Below, one piece after another: positions 9,006 to 17,370 of a DNA stretch of 35,684 nucleotides. Origin of the DNA: an uncultured Bacteroidia bacterium (GTDB lineage Bacteria > Bacteroidota > Bacteroidia > Bacteroidales > F082); the NCBI GenBank assembly GCA_902791165.1, contig CADAVB010000008.1, positions 76,512 to 112,195 of the forward strand, in the 5' to 3' direction. Each line of letters starts with the position of its first letter. Position 1 is the stretch's first letter. The position numbers and the translations under genes are program-made. The notes beneath the pieces were generated by a model that made no database searches, was not told where the DNA came from, and was given only the letters and a program-made list of their open reading frames with translations.

Positions 9006-9079
9006 TCGGAGTGGCCCGACTCGAACGGGCGACCGCTTGCACCCCATGCAAGAATGCTAGCCAACTGCACCACACCCCG
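9006..9079 (-). tRNA. tRNA-Pro (anticodon GGG)
   Basis: On the minus strand a full cloverleaf folds. The acceptor CGGGGTG pairs with CACTCCG. The D arm is GTGC..GCAT. The anticodon stem CTTGC/GCAAG encloses the loop ATGGGGT with anticodon GGG. The T arm is GCCCG-TTCGAGT-CGGGC. The discriminator is A, and CCA is not encoded (CAA follows). Length is 74 nt. G37 after the anticodon is usual for tRNA-Pro. Confidence 0.93.
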
Positions 9080-9110
9080 ATTGCATGTGCAATCTTTCGA
9101 ATTGCGGCTG

Positions 9111-9118
9111 CAAAGATA
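9111..9118 (-). promoter_or_regulatory. -7 box TATCTTTG for tRNA-Pro
   Basis: Read on the minus strand, this TAnnTTTG match lies 31 nt upstream of the tRNA 5' end, with TTG-containing sequence further upstream. Confidence 0.65.
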
Positions 9119-9161
9119 CGAATGTTTTTTGAATTGTTGTTCAACTTTCCGAAAAAAAAGT

Positions 9162-9169
9162 TACCTTTG
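9162..9169 (+). promoter_or_regulatory. -7 box TACCTTTG before trxB
   Basis: An exact TAnnTTTG match lies 47 nt upstream of the trxB ATG. It is divergent from the tRNA promoter, and the two share the 9119-9161 spacer. Confidence 0.65.
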
Positions 9170-9175
9170 CACAAA

Positions 9176-9210
9176 ATAACTTTAAACTATTAACTTCAAA
9201 CTTTTAACTG
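9176..9210 (+). repeat. Five degenerate heptamers (NNAACTN) in the trxB leader
   Basis: The units ATAACTT, TAAACTA, TTAACTT, CAAACTT and TTAACTG follow one another in exact 7-bp register between the trxB promoter and its ATG. The same unit type recurs at 31773-31821, 34233-34308 and 35444-35478. Confidence 0.6.
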
Positions 9211-9216
9211 AATAAA

Positions 9217-10158
9217 ATGGAACATATTGAATGTCTGATTATTGGATCGGGTCCGGCAGGCTATACTGCAGCTATTTATACGGGTCGTGCCGATGTAAAA
9301 ACCGTCATCTACGAAGGTATGCAACCTGGAGGTCAGCTCACCCAAACCACCGAAATTGAGAATTTTCCGGGCTATCCGAATGGCATCACCGGCCCTGAAA
9401 TGATGGAGGAAATCCGTCAGCAGGCCTTGCGCTTCGGTGCGGAAATCCGCGAAGGCGAAGTAACGAGCATCGATGTCAGCCAGCGTCCCTTCAAGGTAAC
9501 GACGGAATACGACGGCGAACTTTTGGCCGACAGCATCATCGTTTCCACGGGTGCAGCAGCGCGCTATCTTGGCTTGCCTTCCGAGGAGGAATTCAAGGGC
9601 GGCGGCGTGTCGGCTTGTGCCACCTGCGACGGTTTCTTTTATAAAGGCAAGGACGTGGCAGTGGTGGGCGGCGGCGACACAGCCTGCGAAGATGCCACCT
9701 ATTTGGCCAAACTCTGCAACAAGGTTTATCTCATCGTCCGCCGCGACGTGCTTCGCGCTTCCAAGGCCATGCAGCACCGCGTTTTGAACACGCCCAACAT
9801 CGAGGTGTTGTGGAAACACCAAACCAAGGAACTCTTCGGCGAGCAGCAAGGCTTCATGAAGAAATTGAAGGGTGCCGTGCTCTATCACAGCGACACCAAG
9901 GAAGAACGCACCATTAATGTGGACGGCTTCTTTGTGGCCATCGGCCACACGCCCAACACTGCGCCGTTCAAGAGCGTTTTGGACATGGACGAGGAAGGCT
10001 ACATCATCACCAAGCCGAAATCGACGGCCACCAACGTGGAAGGCATCTTCGCTTGCGGCGACTGCCAAGACCGCACCTATCGTCAGGCCATCGTGGCCGC
10101 CGGCACGGGTGCCATGGCTGGGATTGAGGTGGAAAGATATTTAATGTCTAATAAATAG
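9217..10158 (+). CDS. trxB: Thioredoxin-disulfide reductase
   Basis: This FAD enzyme uses NADPH to reduce thioredoxin. The 313-aa protein carries the N-terminal FAD-binding motif GSGPAG (residues 10-15), the redox-active CATC (Cys134/Cys137) inside ACATCDG, the NADPH motif GGGDTA, and the C-terminal FAD motif FACGDCQDRTYRQAIVAAGTG. The length is normal for the low-molecular-weight class. In anaerobic Bacteroidales the thioredoxin system is the main route for disulfide and peroxide handling. The gene has its own promoter and an unusual repeat-rich leader. Confidence 0.96.
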   Translation: MEHIECLIIGSGPAGYTAAIYTGRADVKTVIYEGMQPGGQLTQTTEIENFPGYPNGITGPEMMEEIRQQALRFGAEIREGEVTSIDVSQRPFKVTTEYDGELLADSIIVSTGAAARYLGLPSEEEFKGGGVSACATCDGFFYKGKDVAVVGGGDTACEDATYLAKLCNKVYLIVRRDVLRASKAMQHRVLNTPNIEVLWKHQTKELFGEQQGFMKKLKGAVLYHSDTKEERTINVDGFFVAIGHTPNTAPFKSVLDMDEEGYIITKPKSTATNVEGIFACGDCQDRTYRQAIVAAGTGAMAGIEVERYLMSNK

Positions 10159-10187
10159 CGCAATTGGTATGGCGCAGATTGGCCTCA

Positions 10188-10230
10188 CCCCCCGACCCCT
10201 CTCCCTTTGGAGAGGGGTCGGGGGGGGGGG
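10188..10230. repeat. 17-bp perfect hairpin with a G11 tract before the GSCFA gene
   Basis: C6-GACCCCTCTCC (10188-10204), loop CTTT, and the exact reverse complement (10209-10225) form a very stable stem. The right arm runs into eleven consecutive G (10220-10230). It lies between trxB and the ATG at 10248. It looks like a dispersed GC-rich intergenic repeat; it could also attenuate transcription. Confidence 0.7.
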
Positions 10231-10247
10231 AGGGCGTGATAAGACCC

Positions 10248-11198
10248 ATGCTATTACAAACACAAGTAAACATCAAACCCCTAAACCAAACCATTCGCTA
10301 CGGCGACGGTTTGCTCTTTTTGGGATCCTGCTTCGCCGACGAAGTGGGCGGCATTTGCCGTAGCATGGGCTTCAATGCGATGGTGAATCCTTTCGGGGTG
10401 CTCTACAATCCTTTCAGCATCGCGGGAGCCATTCATCGGTTGGGAACGGGGAAGCCTTATACCCACGAAGAGGTCTTCAGGACAGGCAACGATGAGTTTT
10501 ATTGCACTTTTGACCATAATACGGCGTTTTGGAGGCCATCGGAAGCTGAACTCTTGGAAACGGTCAATCGGAGCCTAAAAGAGGCTCACACGCATTTTTT
10601 GACGGCCAAATGGGTGATGGTCAGTTTGGGCACCTCGTGGATGTTTCGGCGCACCGACACGCTTGAAGTGGTTGGCAATTGCCACAAGCTGCCTTCCTCG
10701 CGCTTTGACAGGCTCTTCTGCTATGCGCCGCAAACTGTTACGGTGCTGTCTGACATTCTCAAAGCCAACCCCGACAAGCACTTCATCTTCACCGTATCGC
10801 CTTTGCGCCATTTGAAGGACGGCTTACACGAGAACCAACTCAGCAAGGCCGCCTTGCTGTTGGCCGTCGATGAGGTTTGCCAAAAATTCGGCAACGCGCA
10901 TTATTTCCCCGCCTACGAAATCCTTTTGGACGAGCTGCGCGACTACCGCTTCTACAAGGAAGACATGATTCACCCCACCGAGCAAGCCGTGCGCTACATC
11001 TGGGAACGCTTCGCCGATTTCGCCATTAATCCAAGTGAAAAACTTGCCATGAAAGCCGCCGCAGAACTGAAACAAATGCTTCAACACAAGCCCGTTTTCC
11101 CCGAAAGCGAGGCGTACAAAAAGTTTGAGTCGCAGAAAGAACAGAAAATCAATGCGTTGAAAAGGGATTTCCCTGAAGTTATGCTCAATGATAACTGA
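10248..11198 (+). CDS. GSCFA-domain protein (SGNH-hydrolase-like)
   Basis: The protein (316 aa from the ATG at 10248) shows the GSCFA signature (LFLGSCFADEVG), after which the family is named, followed by NPFGVLYNPFSI. Further motifs are LGTSWMFR, FTVSPLRHLKDG and the C-terminal MIHPTEQAV, where Asp/His would complete an SGNH-like catalytic set. GSCFA proteins are uncharacterised esterase-like enzymes common in Bacteroidetes. I prefer ATG 10248 because upstream codons (from TTG 10164) would translate the GC-rich hairpin repeat. It follows trxB on the same strand and converges on the SNF2 gene. Confidence 0.85.
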   Translation: MLLQTQVNIKPLNQTIRYGDGLLFLGSCFADEVGGICRSMGFNAMVNPFGVLYNPFSIAGAIHRLGTGKPYTHEEVFRTGNDEFYCTFDHNTAFWRPSEAELLETVNRSLKEAHTHFLTAKWVMVSLGTSWMFRRTDTLEVVGNCHKLPSSRFDRLFCYAPQTVTVLSDILKANPDKHFIFTVSPLRHLKDGLHENQLSKAALLLAVDEVCQKFGNAHYFPAYEILLDELRDYRFYKEDMIHPTEQAVRYIWERFADFAINPSEKLAMKAAAELKQMLQHKPVFPESEAYKKFESQKEQKINALKRDFPEVMLNDN

Positions 11199-11309
11199 AC
11201 AGGCATGGCTTTGATGGAGGGGAAGAGTTGTGTATTAGTTTTCTGCTTTTATAAGATTTTGGTACTTACCACTTCTCCATAGCGGTATTCCCATTCAAAT
11301 GTCAAGTTT

Positions 11310-12704
11310 TTAGAAGGGTGCCACCATATCCAAAATGTCCTCGTAACTGAGTTTGTAGCTTTCGCCCGTGCCGTCGAGGATGCTGTCCGACAGGTCTTGC
11401 TTTTTTTCGTGGAGGGTCAGAATCTTCTCATCAATTGTTTGGCTGCTGACTAGCCGGATTACCGTCACCACCCGTTTTTGGCCCAATCGATGGGTGCGAT
11501 CCATTGCCTGATTTTCAATGGCTGGATTCCACCAAGGGTCGAGCAAAATGACATAGTTGGCCGCAGTCAGGTTGATACCCAAACCTCCTGCTTTCAAGCT
11601 AGATAGAAAGAGTCTGCACTGGCCTTTCTGAAACTGGTCCACCATATTTTGCCGCTTCTCCATCGGGGTTTGGCCGTCGAGATATAGGAAGTCCCATTCC
11701 CGTTTCTTCAGTTCGGGTTTGATCATTTCCAAATAGCTGGTAAACTGACTGAAAACCAAAACATTGTTTTCAGGATTTTCGGTAATGGATTCAAGAAGTT
11801 CCATCAAAGTGACGGTCTTGGACGACGGCTCTGCCCATTTCTCATGCACCAGCCGCATGTCACAGGCAGCCTCGCGAAGTTTCATCAGTTCGGCGAAGAA
11901 GTTGATGTCCAAAGTCTTGGCTTCCTCGCGTTCTTTCTTCGACTTATGCCTCTTGAACTTCACTTCGGCCAATCGCCGCATCTCCTCATACACTTTCCGC
12001 TCCTCGTCGTTCAGCTCGACCAAGTACTTGTCCACGTTTTTTTCGGGGAGTTCGGTCAGCACTTCCTTCTTGGTGCGCCGCAAGATGAACGGTGTGGTGA
12101 GGTCTTTCAGCAGCATCAGATGGCGCTTGTCCAAAGGCGGGATGATGAAGTTGTCGCGAAACCGCGCCCAAGGGCCAAGCAGTCCCGGATTGAGAAACTG
12201 GAACAAATTCCAAAGTTCGGCAAGGTTATTCTGTAAAGGCGTACCTGTCATCATGATACGGCTTTTGGCTTTCAGTTCCATCGCTGTTTGTGAGGCAATA
12301 GTCTGGCGGTTCTTTATCTGATGCGCCTCGTCCAAGCAGATCACATTCCATTCCTTTCTCGTCAAAGCGGAATATTCCGTGGTCAGCAGGCCGTAAGTGC
12401 AGAGCAACACATCGTATTCCTTAGCATTGTGGATGACGGATTGCCTTTTGGCGACCTTGTTCAGCACAATGATATTGAGTTTCGGGGCAAACCGTTCCGC
12501 CTCCGAAGCCCAGTTCAAGATGACGGATTTCGGCATGACCACCAACGAAGGGCCTTTGTCGGCTTTGTAGGTAAGGAAGGTCAAGGCTTGAAGGGTCTTG
12601 CCCAACCCCATGTCGTCGGCCAAACAAGACCCTGCGCCCCATGCGTCCAAGCGGCACATCCAGCGGAAACCTTCTTTCTGATAATCACGCAATGTGGCTG
12701 TCAT
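11310..12704 (-). CDS. SNF2-family ATPase/helicase core (C-terminal part of a split protein)
   Basis: This 464-aa ORF holds both RecA lobes of an SNF2 ATPase: DNA-dependent translocases that remodel protein-DNA complexes or assist RNA polymerase. Motif I is LADDMGLGKT (residues 28-37), motif II is DEAH (125-128), followed by MMTGTPLQNN. The C-terminal lobe has VLVFSQFTSYLEMI, LSSLKAGGLGINLTAA and the motif VI-like DRTHRLGQ. The ATG overlaps the stop of the upstream 863-aa ORF as ATGA. In most Bacteroidetes both parts form one protein of about 1,300 aa. One extra G before CATG would fuse them as ..NPEG-MTATLRDYQKEGF.., the usual join. It is either a coupled two-subunit version or a frameshift. 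Confidence 0.9.
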   Translation of the reverse strand: MTATLRDYQKEGFRWMCRLDAWGAGSCLADDMGLGKTLQALTFLTYKADKGPSLVVMPKSVILNWASEAERFAPKLNIIVLNKVAKRQSVIHNAKEYDVLLCTYGLLTTEYSALTRKEWNVICLDEAHQIKNRQTIASQTAMELKAKSRIMMTGTPLQNNLAELWNLFQFLNPGLLGPWARFRDNFIIPPLDKRHLMLLKDLTTPFILRRTKKEVLTELPEKNVDKYLVELNDEERKVYEEMRRLAEVKFKRHKSKKEREEAKTLDINFFAELMKLREAACDMRLVHEKWAEPSSKTVTLMELLESITENPENNVLVFSQFTSYLEMIKPELKKREWDFLYLDGQTPMEKRQNMVDQFQKGQCRLFLSSLKAGGLGINLTAANYVILLDPWWNPAIENQAMDRTHRLGQKRVVTVIRLVSSQTIDEKILTLHEKKQDLSDSILDGTGESYKLSYEDILDMVAPF

Positions 12705-15292
12705 GCCTCAGGGTTCAAGGCGTAGGCTGCCTTGGTTTTTTCCTTGAATTCGGCATAGCCGCCGTCGGTGTGGGCGTTGAGGCCTTCTATCATGTTGGCC
12801 AAAGCCCCCACTTGGTATTTCGAAACGCTCCGGGCCTTGCCGCCCTTGGAAGGGAGGGCGTTCATCGCGGCAATGTGCTTTTTCAGCGTTTCGCTCATGC
12901 GCACATATTCTTCGTCGTTGAGTTTGACAAAGCCCTTGATTTCGCTTGTGCTGCACATCGCAATCAGCTCTTGGAGCGAATAAGTTTTGCCCGCCATCTT
13001 GACCTCGCCCACCACAGTAAACCATTCCTCATCGCTGTTCACCCAAATATTGATGCTCGATGCCTTCACATCGCCCTTGAATTTCAGCACTTTGCCTTCC
13101 GGCCATTCCACAAAAAATTGGTTTTGATGGTCAAAAACGAAGGCGAGCAACCAAAGCAATCCTTCCGACGACCACACCTTGAAGTCCGTGTAGTTGATGG
13201 ACTCTGCCTTTGCGTTAGTTTCCAAAAAGTCAGCAAGTTGCTTGTAATTGGACAACTCAAGGCTCAAGTTGCGACGGACACAATGCGTGAGGCCATCCAC
13301 CTCGTCATAAACGGTTTCATCGCCCTCGGCGGGAATGAGTCGGGCTGTTCCATCTGGCAAGGCGGTGGCCATGACACTGACACTGTAATCCGTCTTGTTG
13401 GGGACAATCCTCACGGCTAAGGTTCCCGAGCTTTCCATGGCAGGTTCCTCTATTGCGTCAAGAAGGTTCTCGCGGACTTCTATCATGCCGTGCAAGCTTT
13501 CGATGGTACGCCGCAGGCTCATCAGTGCCGACGACGGGAAGCGTTTCATCTGCAAGAACCGTTTCAACACATCGCGTTGCAAGGCATTGGTTGTGATGAG
13601 GGTATAACACCCCTCCGGCTCGTACCGAACGCTATGGTGAGGCACTTTCCCCGTCGCGTCCAAGGCGACATTAGACCGAATTTCGATGAATGCTCCCGCG
13701 CCCCGAAATTCGAGGTATGGCTTTTCCTCGTTGATGGTGACAGGAACACCCTTTCCGTCAAAATGATGGCCGTTCATCAGGCGGTCTGTCCCGACCAATT
13801 GCGGTACCAACACATCGACGGCACTCAGGGCAGGATGTAACTTATCCAACCGCATGGCAATGGCCATGTCCGCACCATCCATACTATCGTAGCCCGATTC
13901 AGCCATTTGGGAGAGGGAAAGCAACTGCCCATCGCGCCACGTGCCATCTTCCTTTTGTACTTGTTCCACTACGGCCTGCAATTCTTTTCCTTCAACATAA
14001 TACGCCACACGTTTCACTTGCTCGGGTTGTGTCTGTCCAAGGCGGTCGCTAATGTCGTTGAGCATCACCTCCCAGGCAGACTTCTTCCGAATCGTGCTAA
14101 TCAATGGCTGTCCTCCGTATAGTTCTTGCAGTTGTTTCTTCGCCGTAGAGCCTATGGGCTGACCGATGGACAATTCATGCTGCAATATCTTTGCCGAATG
14201 CAAAGGCTTGTTTCGTGTCCCTGTGTTTATTCCATAGAAATCAAAAACGAGAAATTTCCAAGTGTGTGACAAGGAGTCCTTGTGGAAATCGGTAAGCGTA
14301 TCCATCTTCTTGCGAACACTGCCTTGCACGGTCTCAATGTCGAAGTCTGTATATTCCAAAAGGGTACTCAAACCAGTGTTTTCCACATTGAAACGGATGC
14401 GGCTCGATTGGCGGAATTTGTCGTACCACTGTTGGTAGAGTTCGCTGTCTTTGTACTTGTTTTTCAGTCGGTAAAGCAGGATTCCAAAGGCATAATTGAA
14501 TATGGGTGAAGGGAAAGCGTTTTGCTTTTTCAACAGTTTCAAGGCATCTGTAAACTGGGCGAAAGCATCGTCCAAATTCCCTCGATACTCCATTCTCAAG
14601 GCCTCTGTTGCCATCGACCACATCGTTGGCTTTCCCGTTTTTTTCGCATCCGTTCCGTACAGGAAATAACGGTAGGCGGCAATTTCATCCATAATCTCGC
14701 GGCGATGCTTGCTTTTGTCCGGAATGGCCTCTGAAAAAGGAATCAGGAAGTCGTCGCCCAATTCATCGTTGGCGAAAAGTTCGCTTAATGTATCGTCCAC
14801 CATTTCAAGCAACTCGTCATCGTTAAGCAAGCCCATATAGCGGGCATCGTTAACCACTTGTTCTTGAATGTAACGGAGCAAGTTGAACTGCTTTTGGCCT
14901 ACATTGACGTAGGGCCGGACAAGTTTGGCAGCTCCTGAAAAATCGTCCTTTTCCAAATGCTTCGCCAAATCCCAAAGATATTCCGCAGAACTCGTCCTTA
15001 CCCCGTTGAACTCCTTCACCCATGAAGGATAATGCTTTAAAAGGCAAAGCAAAATTTTCAGATGTTGTTTAGGATGGACAAACGTTGCTTGTTGCAACAG
15101 CCCCACTTCCGTCAACTTTTGGATTATGGTTCTGTATTGTTGGGCTCTGATTTGGAACTTTTTACAATAAATCCCGTTGCTTCTGTCATATATGTTTGTC
15201 TCTCCACGATAGGCAATATAACACAGCAAGTGAAATTCCTGTTGTGTCAGTTGGGGGAACAGCTCCAAATATGCATCTTCTTTCTTCTTCAT
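12701..15292 (-). CDS. N-terminal region of bacterial SNF2 protein (SNF2-associated domain)
   Basis: This 863-aa protein lacks ATPase motifs. It corresponds to the long N-terminal half of bacterial SNF2 proteins. It has helical repeat-like sequence (about 1-400), a beta-rich middle, and the region LLAFVFDHQNQFFVEWPEGKVLKFKGDV.., which resembles the bacterial SNF2-associated domain just before the helicase core. It ends ALNPEA-TGA, and the TGA overlaps the ATG of the ATPase gene. The start at 15292 is supported by a promoter box only 7 nt upstream. No zinc-binding SWIM motif was seen. It probably gives the ATPase its specificity. Confidence 0.8.
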   Translation of the reverse strand: MKKKEDAYLELFPQLTQQEFHLLCYIAYRGETNIYDRSNGIYCKKFQIRAQQYRTIIQKLTEVGLLQQATFVHPKQHLKILLCLLKHYPSWVKEFNGVRTSSAEYLWDLAKHLEKDDFSGAAKLVRPYVNVGQKQFNLLRYIQEQVVNDARYMGLLNDDELLEMVDDTLSELFANDELGDDFLIPFSEAIPDKSKHRREIMDEIAAYRYFLYGTDAKKTGKPTMWSMATEALRMEYRGNLDDAFAQFTDALKLLKKQNAFPSPIFNYAFGILLYRLKNKYKDSELYQQWYDKFRQSSRIRFNVENTGLSTLLEYTDFDIETVQGSVRKKMDTLTDFHKDSLSHTWKFLVFDFYGINTGTRNKPLHSAKILQHELSIGQPIGSTAKKQLQELYGGQPLISTIRKKSAWEVMLNDISDRLGQTQPEQVKRVAYYVEGKELQAVVEQVQKEDGTWRDGQLLSLSQMAESGYDSMDGADMAIAMRLDKLHPALSAVDVLVPQLVGTDRLMNGHHFDGKGVPVTINEEKPYLEFRGAGAFIEIRSNVALDATGKVPHHSVRYEPEGCYTLITTNALQRDVLKRFLQMKRFPSSALMSLRRTIESLHGMIEVRENLLDAIEEPAMESSGTLAVRIVPNKTDYSVSVMATALPDGTARLIPAEGDETVYDEVDGLTHCVRRNLSLELSNYKQLADFLETNAKAESINYTDFKVWSSEGLLWLLAFVFDHQNQFFVEWPEGKVLKFKGDVKASSINIWVNSDEEWFTVVGEVKMAGKTYSLQELIAMCSTSEIKGFVKLNDEEYVRMSETLKKHIAAMNALPSKGGKARSVSKYQVGALANMIEGLNAHTDGGYAEFKEKTKAAYALNPEA

Positions 15293-15299
15293 GGGGTTG

Positions 15300-15307
15300 C
15301 AAAATTA
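15300..15307 (-). promoter_or_regulatory. -7 box TAATTTTG just upstream of the SNF2 N-terminal gene
   Basis: A TAnnTTTG match on the minus strand ends 7 nt before the ATG at 15292. Transcription would begin at or within a few nt of the start codon. The 158-nt gap 15293-15450 shows nothing else. Confidence 0.6.
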
Positions 15308-15450
15308 CACAAGTTCTGGGGAAAACAGAAGCGTTGCAAGACAATAATAGTCGCTTTTCCAGAATAATTCAAACCGACAATTATTCAATCCTCAACGGCG
15401 TTCCTGACGGATACCATGTTGACCCCCGACGCATCAAACAGATTTCAAAA

Positions 15451-16107
15451 TCAAAAAACAAAAGCTACTCTCTCCAATAGTTTTTTCATTTTCCTTGCTT
15501 CTTTCGTTTGTTCTGCCAGCTCCAGCATCGTCCAGAGTGGTTTGTAGATTTCAATGTTATTTTCGTCAACGGGTAAAGTTTTCATTTGATGGCAATTGGG
15601 ACACCTTGACGGAAAAGGATTTTTCGACCGAAACCGATCTTGCCACGAACTACGCCCAATGTCACGTGCCTTGAAAACGGTGCCGCACTCCGTGCATCTG
15701 TATTCTCTCAATCCATTGTCTACGGTAGAACGCCTATAATCCCAATCATGCTCCATATCCTGTATGAATGTCCACAATTCATCCATGTCCCAAATCTTTT
15801 CATACACGCTGATGTCCGCACCCTCTGGGCTGGTTCTCATTCCGTGGCATTTTGGACACTCTATTGGCTCATAATAGGAGAATCCATCGCTTCCTTGCAC
15901 TGCTTTTTCCTTGTTCTCCGGGGTGAAGATTTCTCCGCATTCAGAGCAGACAAACTTGACAGGTTCCGGTTTGGGTTCCTTCGCTTTATTTTTCCTGTTC
16001 AGCCAGTCAGAGACACTTTCCCAAAGCATCGCTGGCATGAAATAGATAACACCCAATGCAAGGCCAAGCCCGTCCCAAATTTCCGCTGCCTTGGTTTTCT
16101 TTTTCAT
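15451..16107 (-). CDS. Uncharacterised membrane-associated protein with two zinc ribbons
   Basis: This 218-aa protein has a short amphipathic or membrane segment (about residues 11-36), then two similar four-Cys ribbons. The first has Cys54/57 with Cys84/87; the second has Cys138/141 with Cys169/172. Each second half reads C-P-x-C-H-x-M-x-T. The repeats suggest internal duplication. It is the last gene of a minus-strand operon (131 aa, 69 aa, 261 aa, 91 aa, 218 aa) and starts 4 nt after the preceding stop. The related CPKCGNWATTP motif in that neighbour suggests paralogues. I do not recognise a named family; a role in binding nucleic acid or protein is inference. Confidence 0.6.
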   Translation of the reverse strand: MKKKTKAAEIWDGLGLALGVIYFMPAMLWESVSDWLNRKNKAKEPKPEPVKFVCSECGEIFTPENKEKAVQGSDGFSYYEPIECPKCHGMRTSPEGADISVYEKIWDMDELWTFIQDMEHDWDYRRSTVDNGLREYRCTECGTVFKARDIGRSSWQDRFRSKNPFPSRCPNCHQMKTLPVDENNIEIYKPLWTMLELAEQTKEARKMKKLLERVAFVF

Positions 16108-16111
16108 TCCA

Positions 16112-16388
16112 CTATTGTTTTTGTTGTGTTGTCAATTTCATATTGGGCTTTTCCGTATGGAGTTGTCCCATATACCAATAGTTCTTGGGTGTTGTCGCCC
16201 AATTCCCGCATTTAGGACATTTCATTGGGAAATAATAGATCACTTCCGTCAAAGGAGCATCTTCTGGGAAATCCCACCGAGTAATGTAGCGCTTTTTCTT
16301 CCTCGCGTTTTTTGAACAGTCCTTTAAGCCAGTCCCAGATTGAAGACCAGATTGATCCGTTTTCCATTTTTTCAATTGTGCTTTCCAT
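16112..16388 (-). pseudogene. Small zinc-ribbon/membrane-associated protein, frameshifted
   Basis: From the ATG at 16388 the frame reads MESTIEKMENGSIWSSIWDW then LKGLFKKREEE, an amphipathic anchor like the one in the next gene. It then runs to a premature end. Removing one A from the A5 run at 16293-16297 (minus strand) joins it to ..KRYITRWDFPEDAPLTEV and MKCPKCGNWATTPKNYW, about 91 aa in all. Only one CxxC is present, so half the ribbon may be lost. It overlaps the end of the 261-aa gene by 17 nt. It is a degraded paralogue of the 218-aa neighbour or carries a homopolymer sequencing error. Confidence 0.5.
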
Positions 16389-17157
16389 GACGTTTCTTTT
16401 TAGGTTTGTGTTGTTGTCTTTTTCTACGTTGTTTGCGATACCATTTCTCCCTTTTCTCTTGTTCCGCCTTCTTCCTCATTTCCAAACGCATTGCAGCCTC
16501 TTGCTCCTTTTGGTTCTTTTCCTCCTCGTCTGCCGCATCAAACCTTGCGTTTTCTTCATCCAGTCTTTTCTTGTGGATTTTCTTGATTTCGGCGATTTCT
16601 TCAGGAGTGAACAACCTTTCCAACACTTCATCCCTCACCCTTGAAAAGCCAAGCCGAGCAGATTCCTTGATTTCCTCGTCAGTATAGATGTCGTCGGCCA
16701 AATAGATTTCATCGTTTCTGCGTTCTCTTTCAAGTTCCTCGTTCTGTCGGTCGAAATTAGCCCGCTGTTCTTCGGGGGTGTAGCCGTAGAAAGTAAGATG
16801 CCAAAAACAATGGGCAGCCAGCACGGTATCATTGCAATGCAGGTCTTTGTCCCGTTTCACTTGATAACCCAAATACTCGCTCCAGCGTATTCCCTCCAGA
16901 ACGCCGATATAAGGCACGTTATACTGATGGTCGTATTTCGCCAAAAAGTAATCCTCGCTATTTGCCTTTACCTTCATATCTCTGATGCAATGGACGGCCC
17001 TCAGAAATGCCCCGCCTTGGTTACTCATTTTGGGATCGAAGTCAATGATAATATCCATCATGGTGTCGAAGTTGCTTTTCAAGATAAGTTCGCGAAGTGT
17101 GAGCGGTCGGCAACCACGCCAGTCAAGCTTCGTCCAAACGGGATGCTTGTTTTTCAT
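16372..17157 (-). CDS. Uncharacterised protein with charged coiled-coil C-terminus
   Basis: This 261-aa protein has an N-terminal globular part (about 1-140) and a very charged helical tail (about 140-261) ending in a Lys/Arg/His-rich stretch. That tail would suit nucleic-acid or membrane-surface binding. The globular part (GVLEGIRWSEYLGYQV.., HCFWHLTFYGYTPEEQ) faintly recalls DUF6557-type proteins; I hold this loosely. The N-terminus KNKHPVWTKLDW closely matches the starts of two tiny ORFs at 18006 and 18961. It overlaps the upstream 69-aa gene as ATGA, indicating translational coupling. Confidence 0.6.
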   Translation of the reverse strand: MKNKHPVWTKLDWRGCRPLTLRELILKSNFDTMMDIIIDFDPKMSNQGGAFLRAVHCIRDMKVKANSEDYFLAKYDHQYNVPYIGVLEGIRWSEYLGYQVKRDKDLHCNDTVLAAHCFWHLTFYGYTPEEQRANFDRQNEELERERRNDEIYLADDIYTDEEIKESARLGFSRVRDEVLERLFTPEEIAEIKKIHKKRLDEENARFDAADEEEKNQKEQEAAMRLEMRKKAEQEKREKWYRKQRRKRQQHKPKKKRHGKHN

Positions 17158-17363
17158 GGTTGATCCGGTTTTGAGGTATCAGTTGCTTTCCCGTTTGCCC
17201 CAATATCGCACAAACTCCATATCACGAACCAAACCACTGCACTGACGGCATAGATGACCCAAGCCCACCCAGGCGCATCGATGGCGAGAAGGATGAAGAA
17301 CGAGACGAGATAATCAATGAAGAAAAATCTACTCATTGTAAATCCGTATTTATGGTTAAACAA
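17154..17363 (-). CDS. Small membrane protein with two transmembrane segments
   Basis: This protein has 69 aa, or 60 aa if translation starts at Met10. Two hydrophobic helices (about 11-29 and 33-53) are joined by a short DAPGW turn, and a polar tail follows. Its stop overlaps the start of the 261-aa gene (ATGA), and it begins 7 nt after the 131-aa gene. It could anchor a complex of the operon products. The family is not recognised. Confidence 0.6.
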   Translation of the reverse strand: MFNHKYGFTMSRFFFIDYLVSFFILLAIDAPGWAWVIYAVSAVVWFVIWSLCDIGANGKATDTSKPDQP

Positions 17364-17370
17364 AGTTCTA

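Noticed and set aside
10164-10247. N-terminal extension of the GSCFA gene from TTG 10164
   Set aside because: The added 28 residues are simply the translated GC-rich hairpin (SPPDPSPFGEGSGGGEG). Family similarity begins after the ATG at 10248.
12641-13420. 259-codon plus-strand frame opposite the SNF2 N-terminal gene
   Set aside because: It has no recognisable domain. The opposite strand encodes the conserved SNF2-associated region.
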